A DNA stretch of 12,883 nt from an uncultured Ruminococcus sp. (GTDB lineage: Bacteria; Bacillota; Clostridia; Oscillospirales; CAG-272): positions 1-12,883 of the forward strand of contig CACZSC010000066.1 of NCBI GenBank assembly GCA_902783755.1. The letters are read 5' to 3'. Each line of letters starts with the position of its first letter. Position 1 is the stretch's first letter. This document shows positions 1 through 7,051 of this stretch, piece after piece. The translations under genes were made by a program, and so were the position numbers. Below the pieces are notes generated by a model. It did no database searches and was not told where the DNA came from. It was given only the letters and a program-made list of their open reading frames with translations.

Positions 1-1178
1 CCTTCGCAGAAAACCCTGTATGTCTTACCGATCCTTGTCTCGTTGTATTTTTCGCTGACTTCGAGCTGGGCTCTCATCAGGATATCGTATCTGTCCTGTT
101 TGACCTGTTCGTCTATCTGACCGGGGAAACTGTATGCGGGAGTATCCTCCTCCCTTGAATATGTGAACGCTCCGAACCTTTCAAATTTCGTTTCCTTTAT
201 GAAGTCACAGAGTTCCTCGAAATCCTCTTCCGTCTCTCCCTGGAATCCCACGATTGCGGTGGACCGTAGTACAACTCCCGGTATACCGTCCCTGAGCCTC
301 TTCACGGCATCCCGGATGACGGAAGATCCTCCGTGCCGGTTCATCTTCCTGAGGACCTTCTCAGATATATGCTGTATCGGAAGATCTATGTACTTCACCA
401 CCCTCGGGTTGTCGCGGACCTCACGGATGAACTCGTCCGTTATCTTGTCAGGATAGCAGTAGAGAAGTCTGATCCATTCGATTCTTGTGCTCTCGCATAT
501 CCTGCGGATCAGCTCGTCTATGGCGTACCTCCTGTACAGATCGATGCCGTAGGCTGTCGTATCCTGGGCGATCAGGTTGAGTTCCTTTATCCCGAGGCTG
601 TCCAGCGACTTCGCCTCTTCGACCAGGTCCTCGATGGTCCTGCTTCTGAATCTTCCCCTTATGAGCGGTATTGCACAGTATGTGCATCTGTTGGAGCATC
701 CCTCGGAGATCTTCATGTAAGCCATATGATCTCCGGTGGTGATGATCCTTTCCCCGCCGATCTCGGATGTCTCCTTGCCTTCAAAATAGGAATATCTGCA
801 CCCGGCCGCCTTATCTTTGTCCAGTATCGAATCTACCGCCTCTACGATCCGGTGTATGCCCCCGACTCCGAGGGCTGCGTCAACTTCGGGAAACTCGTCA
901 AGCACCTGCTCCCTGTACCTTTCGGCCATGCAGCCGGCAACGACTATCCCCTTCAGTCCCCTGTGTTTCTTGAGCCATGCTATATCAAGTATGTTGTCTA
1001 TGGATTCCTTCTTCGCGCTCTCGATGAAGGCACAGGTGTTTATTATCACCACATCAGCTTCGGTCTCTTCCGGAGTTATCTCATATCCCGCATCCAGAAG
1101 ATGCTTCAGCATCACTTCGGTATCGCAGGTGTTCTTCGAACATCCCAGCGAAACGAATCCAACTTTTCCCTTTGACAT
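1..1178 (-). CDS. rimO: Ribosomal protein S12 methylthiotransferase RimO (partial, C-terminus outside window)
   Basis: Radical-SAM enzyme that adds a methylthio group to the conserved Asp of ribosomal protein S12 in the cytoplasm. About 392 residues are visible; the C-terminal TRAM domain is cut off by the window edge. The N-terminal domain has three cluster cysteines: C13 in SLGCSKNTCDTE, C49 in INTCAF and C83 in VAGCMAE. The radical-SAM CxxxCxxC motif is CSNRCTYC at residues 161-168. The segment LIAQDTTAYGIDLY favours RimO over the tRNA enzyme MiaB. The start is the ATG at 1178, 5 nt after the recX stop, with AGGTGA inside the end of recX as ribosome binding site. It is the fourth gene of the recA-recF-recX-rimO run. 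Linkage of rimO to recA is common in Bacillota, usually with pgsA and cinA between them, which are absent here. The family assignment is firm. Confidence 0.95.
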   Translation of the reverse strand, partial: MSKGKVGFVSLGCSKNTCDTEVMLKHLLDAGYEITPEETEADVVIINTCAFIESAKKESIDNILDIAWLKKHRGLKGIVVAGCMAERYREQVLDEFPEVDAALGVGGIHRIVEAVDSILDKDKAAGCRYSYFEGKETSEIGGERIITTGDHMAYMKISEGCSNRCTYCAIPLIRGRFRSRTIEDLVEEAKSLDSLGIKELNLIAQDTTAYGIDLYRRYAIDELIRRICESTRIEWIRLLYCYPDKITDEFIREVRDNPRVVKYIDLPIQHISEKVLRKMNRHGGSSVIRDAVKRLRDGIPGVVLRSTAIVGFQGETEEDFEELCDFIKETKFERFGAFTYSREEDTPAYSFPGQIDEQVKQDRYDILMRAQLEVSEKYNETRIGKTYRVFCE

Positions 1179-1183
1179 ATTGT

Positions 1184-1831
1184 TCACCTGCCTGTTTCGT
1201 CCTTCATCCTGTCTGCGCAGGACCAGATCTCTCCCGTATCAAAGCCCATCCTGACAAGAGCGGCAAACGCTTTCCTTTTCTCATCCCTGCCTCCCGAAAG
1301 GATCCCGGGATACCTGTGTTCTATATTATACTCCAGGGCTTCGTCATACAGTTCCCCGGCCACCGCGTCCGCAGCCACCTGGGCATCCTGACGTTCAAAG
1401 CCTCTGGAAGTCAGATATGAGATCACCCTGTGCCGTCCCCGGTGTTTGTTCCTGACTTCCTTCTCGGCGATTCGGACACAGGCGGATCTGTCGTCCAGAA
1501 GCCCTCTCCTGACGTATGCCGCCGTTGCGTAAACGGCGTGTTTTTCCGAAAAGCCCTTGTCCTTCAGTTTTTTCTCTATTTCTTTCCTGCTTTTGTCGGA
1601 TCCGGCTATGATGCGGCCGGCTTCCGCTACCGCCCTCGTCCTGTCAGCAAGTCCGCAGATCGCAGTATACAGGGACTCGGTAACTTTCGTTCCTTCCTTC
1701 ACAGGTGCTTTCTCCAGCAGTTTCTGCCAGAGCTCCCGAAGAATGAAGAATCTTTCCTCACCTCTGTCATCCCCCAGCGTCACCTTAACATTTGCCGTGC
1801 TGGGAGCCATGATTATCGATTTAATGACCAC
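1184..1831 (-). CDS. recX: Regulatory protein RecX (RecA modulator)
   Basis: RecX-family protein, which binds RecA filaments and modulates their growth. With the start chosen here it has 215 residues, within the usual range. The C-terminal two thirds show the all-helical RecX repeats: SRKEIEKKLKDKGFSEKHAV, then YVRRGLLDDRSACVRIAEKE, then HRVISYLTSRGFERQDAQVA. The N-terminus (VVIKSI followed by a beta-rich stretch) matches the short N-terminal strand region of the family. I chose GTG at 1831 because GGGGAGG lies a few nt upstream and the first residues then fit the family. This start overlaps the end of recF by 11 nt, suggesting translational coupling. An upstream ATG at 1849 and a downstream ATG at 1810 are alternatives with poorer ribosome binding sites. 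Sequence conservation in RecX is low, so the call rests on helical pattern plus position beside recA. Confidence 0.85.
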   Translation of the reverse strand: MVIKSIIMAPSTANVKVTLGDDRGEERFFILRELWQKLLEKAPVKEGTKVTESLYTAICGLADRTRAVAEAGRIIAGSDKSRKEIEKKLKDKGFSEKHAVYATAAYVRRGLLDDRSACVRIAEKEVRNKHRGRHRVISYLTSRGFERQDAQVAADAVAGELYDEALEYNIEHRYPGILSGGRDEKRKAFAALVRMGFDTGEIWSCADRMKDETGR

Positions 1832-2972
1832 AGTCCACCTCCCCGGCATGCACGTGAAGGAAGTTCACGTTTCCGAAACTGCCGTCCGGTACCACGTTGG
1901 GATCGCAGGATGTGATTATGATCTGCCTGTTGCTCTTCTCCCCCAGGGTATCCAGAATGAACTTTCTCCTGTTGATGTCAAGTTCAGAGAATACGTCGTC
2001 CAGAAGGATGACGGGATTCTCACTCCCTATTTTCGCGGATATGTCAGCCTCGGCCAGTTTCATCGAAAGCGCCAGGCTCCTCTGCTGTCCCTGGGAGGCA
2101 AAAGGCTTCGCTTCGTGCCCGTTGAACGATATGGAGATGTCATCCTTGTGGATCCCCCAAAGCGTGCTCCCCGCCGCTATCTCTCTCTCGAGATTCGCCG
2201 ACAGCTTTTCGTACAGAACACCGGTGTCTCCTTTTGCGGGCTCTTTTGTCAAAGGCTGCGGCATGTTTTCCGATACGGCGTGGGAAGCGTATTTCAGGAC
2301 CGGCACTTCTCTTCCGTCGGTCATCTCGGAAAAATATCCGTTCACGGCGCTGTTCAACATGGACACGTATTCATTCCTGAACGAGCATATCCACGCGCCG
2401 TATTCACTGAGCGCCATGGAAAAGACATCGAATTGTTCAGCCGCAACCTGCTTGCCGTCCTGCGCCATCTTTATGAGGGCATTCCTTTCGGCCAGTGCCA
2501 CAGAATACTTCTTCAGGTATCTGAGGTAGAGAGGTGAAAGCTGTGATATCGCGATATCCAGAAAGGTCCTTCTTTCCAGAGGGCCTCCAGCAACGAGAGA
2601 AAGATTTGAAGGCGCGAAAAGCACCGCCCTGAAATTCCCCATCATTTCAGATGAGGAAGCCAGCGTGGCACCGTTTCTCGCCAGTATCTTTTTCCCGGTT
2701 TTCTGTATCGTTGCGGAAAGGTCCGTATCCTCGCTGTATCCGTCCTTCCTGAAAGACATCGATACAGACGCAAAATCCTCCCCGAACTTTATGAATTCTT
2801 TTTCCTTCGAACCCCGGAAGGATCTCCCCCGGGCGAAGAAATAGATTCCCTCCAGTATATTCGATTTTCCCTGCGCGTTCATCCCCCACAGCACGTTGAT
2901 GCCGGGAGACATCACACAGGACGCTGACGTCAGGTTGCGCCAGTTCGCGAAAGAAACCGAAGAGACTCTCAT
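1821..2972 (-). CDS. recF: DNA replication and repair protein RecF
   Basis: SMC-like ABC ATPase that, with RecO and RecR, helps load RecA at single-strand gaps and stalled forks. It has 383 residues, slightly longer than the typical 360-375. Walker A is GMNAQGKSN at residues 30-38. The ABC signature is SQGQQRSLALSMKLAE at 293-308, and Walker B is VILLDDVFSELD at 321-332. The segment LEGIYFFARGRSFRG after Walker A and the N-terminal NWRNL are characteristic of RecF. The ATG at 2972 follows GGAGGAG and lies 20 nt after the recA stop, so it is almost certainly co-transcribed with recA. Its usual place is beside dnaA/dnaN; neither is seen here. Confidence 0.97.
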   Translation of the reverse strand: MRVSSVSFANWRNLTSASCVMSPGINVLWGMNAQGKSNILEGIYFFARGRSFRGSKEKEFIKFGEDFASVSMSFRKDGYSEDTDLSATIQKTGKKILARNGATLASSSEMMGNFRAVLFAPSNLSLVAGGPLERRTFLDIAISQLSPLYLRYLKKYSVALAERNALIKMAQDGKQVAAEQFDVFSMALSEYGAWICSFRNEYVSMLNSAVNGYFSEMTDGREVPVLKYASHAVSENMPQPLTKEPAKGDTGVLYEKLSANLEREIAAGSTLWGIHKDDISISFNGHEAKPFASQGQQRSLALSMKLAEADISAKIGSENPVILLDDVFSELDINRRKFILDTLGEKSNRQIIITSCDPNVVPDGSFGNVNFLHVHAGEVDCGH

Positions 2973-2992
2973 TTCTCCTCCAGTTCTGTATA

Positions 2993-4102
2993 TTATTCCT
3001 CGTCAAGATTGATCTCGTTGAGATCCAGTTCGTCTTCCTCTTCCTCGAGCTTGTCAAGATCGTCTTCCGGTTTTTCGACTGCTTTCGCGTTCTTGACTTT
3101 TTCGGAGATCTCCTCCATGAGTGACGGGTCGTTCTCAAGCGCCGCGATGGCGTTCTCCTTGCCCTGACCGAGTCTGGTACCCTCGTAATAGAACCAGGCG
3201 CCGCTCTTTTCGATGACTCCCCTTGCAACGCCCATGTCGACCGCTTCGCTGAACTTGGAGATACCCTTTCCGTATAGGATGTCAAACTCCGCGACCTTAA
3301 ATGGAGGAGCGACCTTGTTTTTCACAACTTTGCACTTCACGCGGTTGCCGTAAACGTCATCCTTGTTTTTGAGTACTTCCGATCTGCGGATATCCAGCCT
3401 TACGGATGCATAGTACTTGAGGGCGTTGCCGCCTGTCGTGGTCTCGGGGTTGCCGTAGCTCACACCGATCTTCATCCTCATCTGGTTGATGAAGATAACG
3501 ATGCAGTTGGTTTTTGAAATAGTGCCGCTGAGCTTCCTGAGCGCCTGGGACATAAGTCTCGCGTGAAGTCCCATGGTAGCCTCACCCATGTCCCCGTCGA
3601 TCTCCTTCTGGGGCACCAGAGCCGCAACGGAGTCCACGACTGCGATGTCCACGGCTCCGGACCTTACCAGAGTGTCAAGCACTTCCAGAGCCTGCTCTCC
3701 GGAGTCGGGCTGTGAGACAATCAGATCATCAACGTTGACGCCGAGATTCTTTGCGTAGACCGGGTCAAGCGCATGTTCAGCATCTATGAAAGCAGCAGTG
3801 CCGCCGATCTTCTGCGCCTCCGCTATCGCGTGGAGAGCAACCGTGGTCTTACCTGAAGCTTCAGGTCCGTATATCTCGATTATCCTGCCTCTGGGAAGCC
3901 CGCCTATGCCGAGGGCCACGTCAAGGGACAGCGAGCCTGTGGATATTGCGGAAACGTTCATCTGGGGGTTCTCTCCCATCTTCATGACCGTCCCTTTGCC
4001 GAAGATCTTGTCGATCTGGCTCATGGCCGACTCAAGCGCTTTCTTCTTTTCTTCCGGTGTCTGATCGTAGGTAACTGTCTGTTTTTTAATGGATTTAGCC
4101 AT
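2993..4102 (-). CDS. recA: Recombinase RecA
   Basis: ATP-dependent strand-exchange recombinase and co-protease for LexA-type SOS control. It has 369 residues. Walker A is GPEASGKTT at 79-87 (most RecAs have GPESSGKTT). The catalytic glutamate lies in IDAEHALDP (E109), and Walker B is VVDSVA at 155-160. Loop L2 runs from INQMRMKIG to NPETTTGGNA (about 205-226). The last 30 residues are strongly acidic, as in other RecAs. The start is ATG 4102, preceded by AAGGAG at a 9-nt distance. A longer reading frame from a TTG at 4150 is rejected because that codon abuts the promoter -10 box. It is the first gene of the recA-recF-recX-rimO operon, with its own promoter just upstream. Confidence 0.99.
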   Translation of the reverse strand: MAKSIKKQTVTYDQTPEEKKKALESAMSQIDKIFGKGTVMKMGENPQMNVSAISTGSLSLDVALGIGGLPRGRIIEIYGPEASGKTTVALHAIAEAQKIGGTAAFIDAEHALDPVYAKNLGVNVDDLIVSQPDSGEQALEVLDTLVRSGAVDIAVVDSVAALVPQKEIDGDMGEATMGLHARLMSQALRKLSGTISKTNCIVIFINQMRMKIGVSYGNPETTTGGNALKYYASVRLDIRRSEVLKNKDDVYGNRVKCKVVKNKVAPPFKVAEFDILYGKGISKFSEAVDMGVARGVIEKSGAWFYYEGTRLGQGKENAIAALENDPSLMEEISEKVKNAKAVEKPEDDLDKLEEEEDELDLNEINLDEE

Positions 4103-4149
4103 CACTGGGCACTCCTTCTCTGTTTGTTTTGGTTTGTTTTCTTGTCCCA

Positions 4150-4178
4150 ATTATATATCATGAAAAGCGCCTTTTCAA
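4150..4178 (-). promoter_or_regulatory. recA promoter (sigma-70 type)
   Basis: On the minus strand TTGAAA (4178-4173) is followed after exactly 17 nt by a consensus TATAAT (4155-4150). This places the transcription start near 4143 and gives a leader of about 40 nt before recA. A second possible -35 (TTGACT) lies further upstream. Assigned by sequence only. Confidence 0.8.
4161..4177. promoter_or_regulatory. Palindrome in recA promoter (candidate operator)
   Basis: TGAAAAG-CGC-CTTTTCA is a perfect 7-bp inverted repeat with a 3-bp centre. It covers most of the recA -35 box and the upstream part of the spacer, so a bound protein would block the promoter. It is not the GAACNNNNGTTC LexA box usual in Bacillota, and I find no such box between recA and the divergent gene. 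An SOS role is inference; it could be chance. Confidence 0.45.
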
Positions 4179-4237
4179 TACTGAAAGTCAAAAATCAAGC
4201 CCTGTTTCATACCATAACTGGTACTAATTTCAGCTGC

Positions 4238-4270
4238 CGCAGCCTTTTCGCAGCCTTTTTCGCGCCTTTT
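4238..4270. repeat. Three imperfect tandem copies of CGCAGCCTTTT
   Basis: Copies lie at 4238-4248, 4249-4260 and 4261-4270 (CGCAGCCTTTT, CGCAGCCTTTTT, CGCGCCTTTT). The period of 10-12 bp is about one helical turn. They lie between the two divergent promoters. Function unknown; a repeated protein-binding site or an intrinsically bent segment is possible. Confidence 0.5.
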
Positions 4271-4292
4271 GGAAACATACCGCCTATTCCAA
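4269..4292. promoter_or_regulatory. Inverted repeat TTGGAA-N12-TTCCAA next to the rightward -35 box
   Basis: TTGGAA (4269-4274) and TTCCAA (4287-4292) form an inverted repeat that ends exactly where the -35 box of the rightward promoter begins. A further TTGGAA occurs at 4321-4326, overlapping the last base of the -10 box. The spacing suits a dimeric regulator, but no regulator gene is nearby and the arms are short. Confidence 0.3.
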
Positions 4293-4321
4293 TTGACCTT
4301 TACGCCGCTGTTGTATATAAT
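4293..4321 (+). promoter_or_regulatory. Promoter of the acetyltransferase-trxB-mtnN gene run
   Basis: TTGACC (4293-4298), a 17-nt spacer and a consensus TATAAT (4316-4321) form a near-ideal sigma-70 type promoter. The expected transcription start is near 4328, leaving a leader of about 28 nt before the ATG at 4357. Confidence 0.8.
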
Positions 4322-4356
4322 TGGAACATAACAGCAACTCACTCAGAGGACCGATT

Positions 4357-5025
4357 ATGGCTGACTACAGAATGATAGAAACCGATACCTGGCCAAGATA
4401 CCAGAGGTTCGTCCATTTTACGGAAGATGCTCCCTGCGCCGTCTGGCTCACTGATGACATCGACGTCACTGAACTTGTGGACGGGGTCAGGACAAGCGGA
4501 AAACCGTTTTATCCCTCAATGCTGTACTGCGTGTCAAAAGTCATAAACGCGCACGAGGAATTCCGGCTGACTTCCGTCGATTCACCGCTGTTCCCGAAAC
4601 CCATGCCGGCCGTCTGGGATGTGGTCCACCCTTCCCACAATGTTTTCAGGCAGGACAGCGAGACCTTCGTCAACATATTCACGCTGTACACGGATGATCC
4701 GGTTAACTTCATAGACAACTGTACCCTTGATATCGAGAAGGCCGTCTCCTCGGCCCCGGGTGACATCCCGTGCCCCTCAAACATATTTGAGGCTTCATGT
4801 GTGCCCTGGAGAGGCTTCACCTCGGTGGGCTCCGTCCAGGAAGCCTACCCCTTTTCGCCCATAGTGGTCTGGGGCAGATACGGAAATTCACCGGACGGCA
4901 GGATCGTGATGCCTCTGTCAATACAGATCAACCACGCCTGCGCCGACGGATATCATCTTGCAAGATTCATTTCCGAAGCCGAGGCTGCAGCCGCAGATCT
5001 GGGCAGGCTGCTCCGCACAAAATAA
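4357..5025 (+). CDS. Chloramphenicol acetyltransferase-family O-acetyltransferase (CatA-like)
   Basis: 222-residue protein of the trimeric CAT family, which transfers acetyl from acetyl-CoA to a hydroxyl group. Family landmarks in order are KPFYPSMLYCVSKVINAHEEFR (about 49-70), VWDVVHPSHNVF (86-97), PWRGFTS (150-156) and the active-site block MPLSIQINHACADGYH (185-200). The general base would be His193 and the structural Asp is D197. The usual HHxxxDG motif reads NHACADG here, so the first, non-catalytic His is Asn. The ATG at 4357 has AGAGGA 6 nt upstream; a longer frame from TTG 4321 would begin at the -10 box and is rejected. It is followed after 12 nt by trxB. The family includes true resistance enzymes and many chromosomal relatives of unknown substrate, so chloramphenicol resistance should not be assumed. 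No mobile-element traces flank it. Confidence 0.88.
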   Translation: MADYRMIETDTWPRYQRFVHFTEDAPCAVWLTDDIDVTELVDGVRTSGKPFYPSMLYCVSKVINAHEEFRLTSVDSPLFPKPMPAVWDVVHPSHNVFRQDSETFVNIFTLYTDDPVNFIDNCTLDIEKAVSSAPGDIPCPSNIFEASCVPWRGFTSVGSVQEAYPFSPIVVWGRYGNSPDGRIVMPLSIQINHACADGYHLARFISEAEAAAADLGRLLRTK

Positions 5026-5037
5026 ACGGAGGTATTT

Positions 5038-5973
5038 ATGGATCAGAACACCAACTTCTACGACATAGCGATCATCGGCGCCGGTCCGGCGGGGTATACA
5101 GCAGCCATATATGCGGCAAGGGCGGGGAGGTCCGTCGCTGTTTTTGAAAAGGCTTCCCCCGGCGGACAGATGGGCATAACTTCCACTATAGAAAACTACC
5201 CCGGCTTCGCATCGGTCGAGGGCTTCGAGCTGGCGATGAAGATGGAAAGCCAGGCCAAAGTGCTCGGAGCCGTATGCAAGACAGAAGCAGTCACCGCAGT
5301 AACCGATGAGGGAAAGTATAAAAGGATAACGACAAAAAAAGGCGAATATCTAGCCAAATCCCTTGTGATTGCGACCGGAGCGAAACCGCGCCTCCTCGAT
5401 GTGCCGGGAGAGGCTCTCTACACGGGACGCGGGGTATCGTACTGCGCCACCTGCGACGGGATGTTCTTCAGAGGACGCGCCGTGGCCGTGAACGGAGGAG
5501 GAGACACCGCATTCGAAGATGCTCTGTACCTTTCGAACATGTGCAGTTCCGTGACCCTTATCCACAGAAGGGATCAGTTCAGGGCTGCTGCATACCTTGT
5601 GAAACGGGCTCGGGGAAAAGAGAATATTCACTTTATCCTCAACAGTGTCGTTAAGGAAATAAAGGGAAAGGAATCCCGCGTTTCATCTCTTGTTCTGACT
5701 GACAGAACAACTGGAGAGGAAACTGTGCTTGAATGCTCTGGTCTGTTCGTCGCCGCGGGAAGGGTACCCGAAACAGAGCTCTTCAGGGGTATTGTGGAAC
5801 TTGATCAGGCCGGATATATCATTGCAGGAGAAGACACCAGAACAAGCAGTCCCGGTATTTTTGCCGCCGGGGACGTGAGGACAAAAACTCTCCGTCAGAT
5901 CGTGACTGCATGCGCCGACGGCGCCGTGGCGGCACAAGCTGCGGAGGAATGGCTGGAAAGTGAGGGAAAATGA
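5038..5973 (+). CDS. trxB: Thioredoxin-disulfide reductase
   Basis: Low-molecular-weight flavoenzyme that passes electrons from NADPH through FAD and a redox disulfide to thioredoxin. It has 311 residues, the normal length. The FAD-binding motif GAGPAGYTAAIYAARAG is at 14-30. The redox-active CATC is at 136-139. The NADPH-domain motif GGGDTA is at 153-158, and HRRDQFRA (176-183) contacts the NADPH 2'-phosphate. The second FAD motif GIFAAGDV is at 273-280. GGAGGT lies 6 nt before the ATG. No thioredoxin gene is seen beside it. The stop lies 4 nt before the next gene's ATG, so translation is probably coupled. Confidence 0.97.
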   Translation: MDQNTNFYDIAIIGAGPAGYTAAIYAARAGRSVAVFEKASPGGQMGITSTIENYPGFASVEGFELAMKMESQAKVLGAVCKTEAVTAVTDEGKYKRITTKKGEYLAKSLVIATGAKPRLLDVPGEALYTGRGVSYCATCDGMFFRGRAVAVNGGGDTAFEDALYLSNMCSSVTLIHRRDQFRAAAYLVKRARGKENIHFILNSVVKEIKGKESRVSSLVLTDRTTGEETVLECSGLFVAAGRVPETELFRGIVELDQAGYIIAGEDTRTSSPGIFAAGDVRTKTLRQIVTACADGAVAAQAAEEWLESEGK

Positions 5974-5977
5974 CATC

Positions 5978-7027
5978 ATGACAGAAAAGAAGAAAATCAA
6001 GCTCGGGATCATCGCGGCAATGTCGGTGGAAGCTGAAAAGATAGTGTCGTCTATGGAGGATGTCAGTGAAGAGAAATGCGGTAACATAGTCTTCACTTCC
6101 GGAAGAATAGGCAAAACGAATGTCGTATGCGCTGTCTGCGGCATCGGCAAGGTCTTCGCTGCCATGTGTGCGGAAGCCATGATAATCAAGTACTCTCCTG
6201 AATACATAATCAACACGGGAGTTGCCGGCACCCTTACGGAAGATCTGTCCATAGGAGATGTGGCACTGTCCCGGGCGGTGGTGCAGCATGACATGGACAC
6301 CTCAGCCATAGGGGACCCTGTTGGCCTCATCCCCGGGTTCAATCTGATTGAAATACCGGCGTCTGAAGATCTCTCCAGTCTTGTATCGTCCATCATGGAC
6401 AAAATGAAAATAAAACATGAAAGAGGAGTGATAGCCTCCGGTGATGTTTTCGTTGCGGAAGAAAAGATCAAAAAACAGATCAGAGACCGCTTCTCCGCCA
6501 TAGCCTGCGAGATGGAAGGCGGATCTGTCGGGCAGGTGTGCTTCGCAAACGGTATTCCGTTTCTGATTATTCGTGCCATATCTGACGACGCCAATTCAGG
6601 GGCGTGTAAGGATTACCCCGCCTTTGCGGAAAAAGCCGCGAGCGTATCTGCGGAGCTGACCGTAAGGCTTGCAATGTCCCTCCCGTTCAGCGTACACCAC
6701 AAATTCTCGTGGAAAGAAATCATTGACCGCATGTATGACAAGGGTTTGTCCAGTGATACTGAAGACGCAGTAAAAGTTATCTACAGTTCCGGACGGGACA
6801 AGAGATTCATCATTTTCAGAGACAGATCAACCGGAGTGTTCGAATACAGATTCGAAAAACTTGAAGAATGGGATGACATTGTGTGGGATTTCAAACAATG
6901 CGCTCCCGATGAAACTCCTGCATCATGGCTTCCCTTCTCCTCCCCTCACTCTTCAAGGTTCGGAAGTGAAGAAGATGCATGGAATGAAGTTATCACACTC
7001 CCGGATTACAAACGGTATTTCGAATAA
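5978..7027 (+). CDS. mtnN: 5'-methylthioadenosine/S-adenosylhomocysteine nucleosidase with extra C-terminal domain
   Basis: Residues 8-234 match MTA/SAH nucleosidase, which cleaves adenine from methylthioadenosine and S-adenosylhomocysteine in methionine salvage. The family's catalytic residues are present: Glu18 in AAMSVEAE, Glu180 in the CEMEGG motif and Asp203 in RAISDDAN. The nucleoside-binding stretch INTGVAGTL is at 79-87. Typical members are about 230 residues; this one has 349. Residues 235-349 form a separate extension rich in aromatic and charged residues (for example FEYRFEKLEEWDDIVWDF) that I do not recognise. The ATG at 5978 lies 4 nt after the trxB stop, with GAGGG upstream inside trxB; a GTG at 5960 in the same frame is a less likely start. 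No frameshift or internal stop separates the two parts. The nucleosidase call is firm; the role of the tail is unknown. Confidence 0.92.
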   Translation: MTEKKKIKLGIIAAMSVEAEKIVSSMEDVSEEKCGNIVFTSGRIGKTNVVCAVCGIGKVFAAMCAEAMIIKYSPEYIINTGVAGTLTEDLSIGDVALSRAVVQHDMDTSAIGDPVGLIPGFNLIEIPASEDLSSLVSSIMDKMKIKHERGVIASGDVFVAEEKIKKQIRDRFSAIACEMEGGSVGQVCFANGIPFLIIRAISDDANSGACKDYPAFAEKAASVSAELTVRLAMSLPFSVHHKFSWKEIIDRMYDKGLSSDTEDAVKVIYSSGRDKRFIIFRDRSTGVFEYRFEKLEEWDDIVWDFKQCAPDETPASWLPFSSPHSSRFGSEEDAWNEVITLPDYKRYFE

Positions 7028-7051
7028 CGTACAGTGGAATAGTCTAACGCA

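Noticed and set aside
333..1175. Plus-strand open frame of 280 codons opposite rimO
   Set aside because: It lies wholly antisense to rimO, whose protein motifs are unmistakable, and its translation has no recognisable domain.
1557..2537. Plus-strand open frame of 326 codons opposite recX and recF
   Set aside because: Antisense shadow of conserved recF/recX coding; no ribosome binding site or recognisable motif.
4103..4150. Longer RecA starting at TTG 4150
   Set aside because: The codon abuts the -10 box, upstream of the predicted transcription start; ATG 4102 has a good AAGGAG site and the normal RecA N-terminus.
4321..4356. Longer acetyltransferase starting at TTG 4321
   Set aside because: The TTG overlaps the promoter -10 box and has no ribosome binding site; ATG 4357 has AGAGGA at the right distance.
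4103..4356. Canonical LexA box (GAACNNNNGTTC) upstream of recA
   Set aside because: I searched this region by eye and found no such sequence; only the GAAAAG-type palindrome is present.
4357..5025. Acetyltransferase as a recently acquired resistance gene
   Set aside because: No transposase, integrase or terminal repeats flank it; its codon use looks like neighbouring genes, and it is joined closely to trxB.
5683..6594. Minus-strand open frame of 303 codons opposite trxB and the nucleosidase gene
   Set aside because: Its opposite strand encodes two clear enzymes; the Ser/Met/Phe-rich translation is typical of an antisense shadow.
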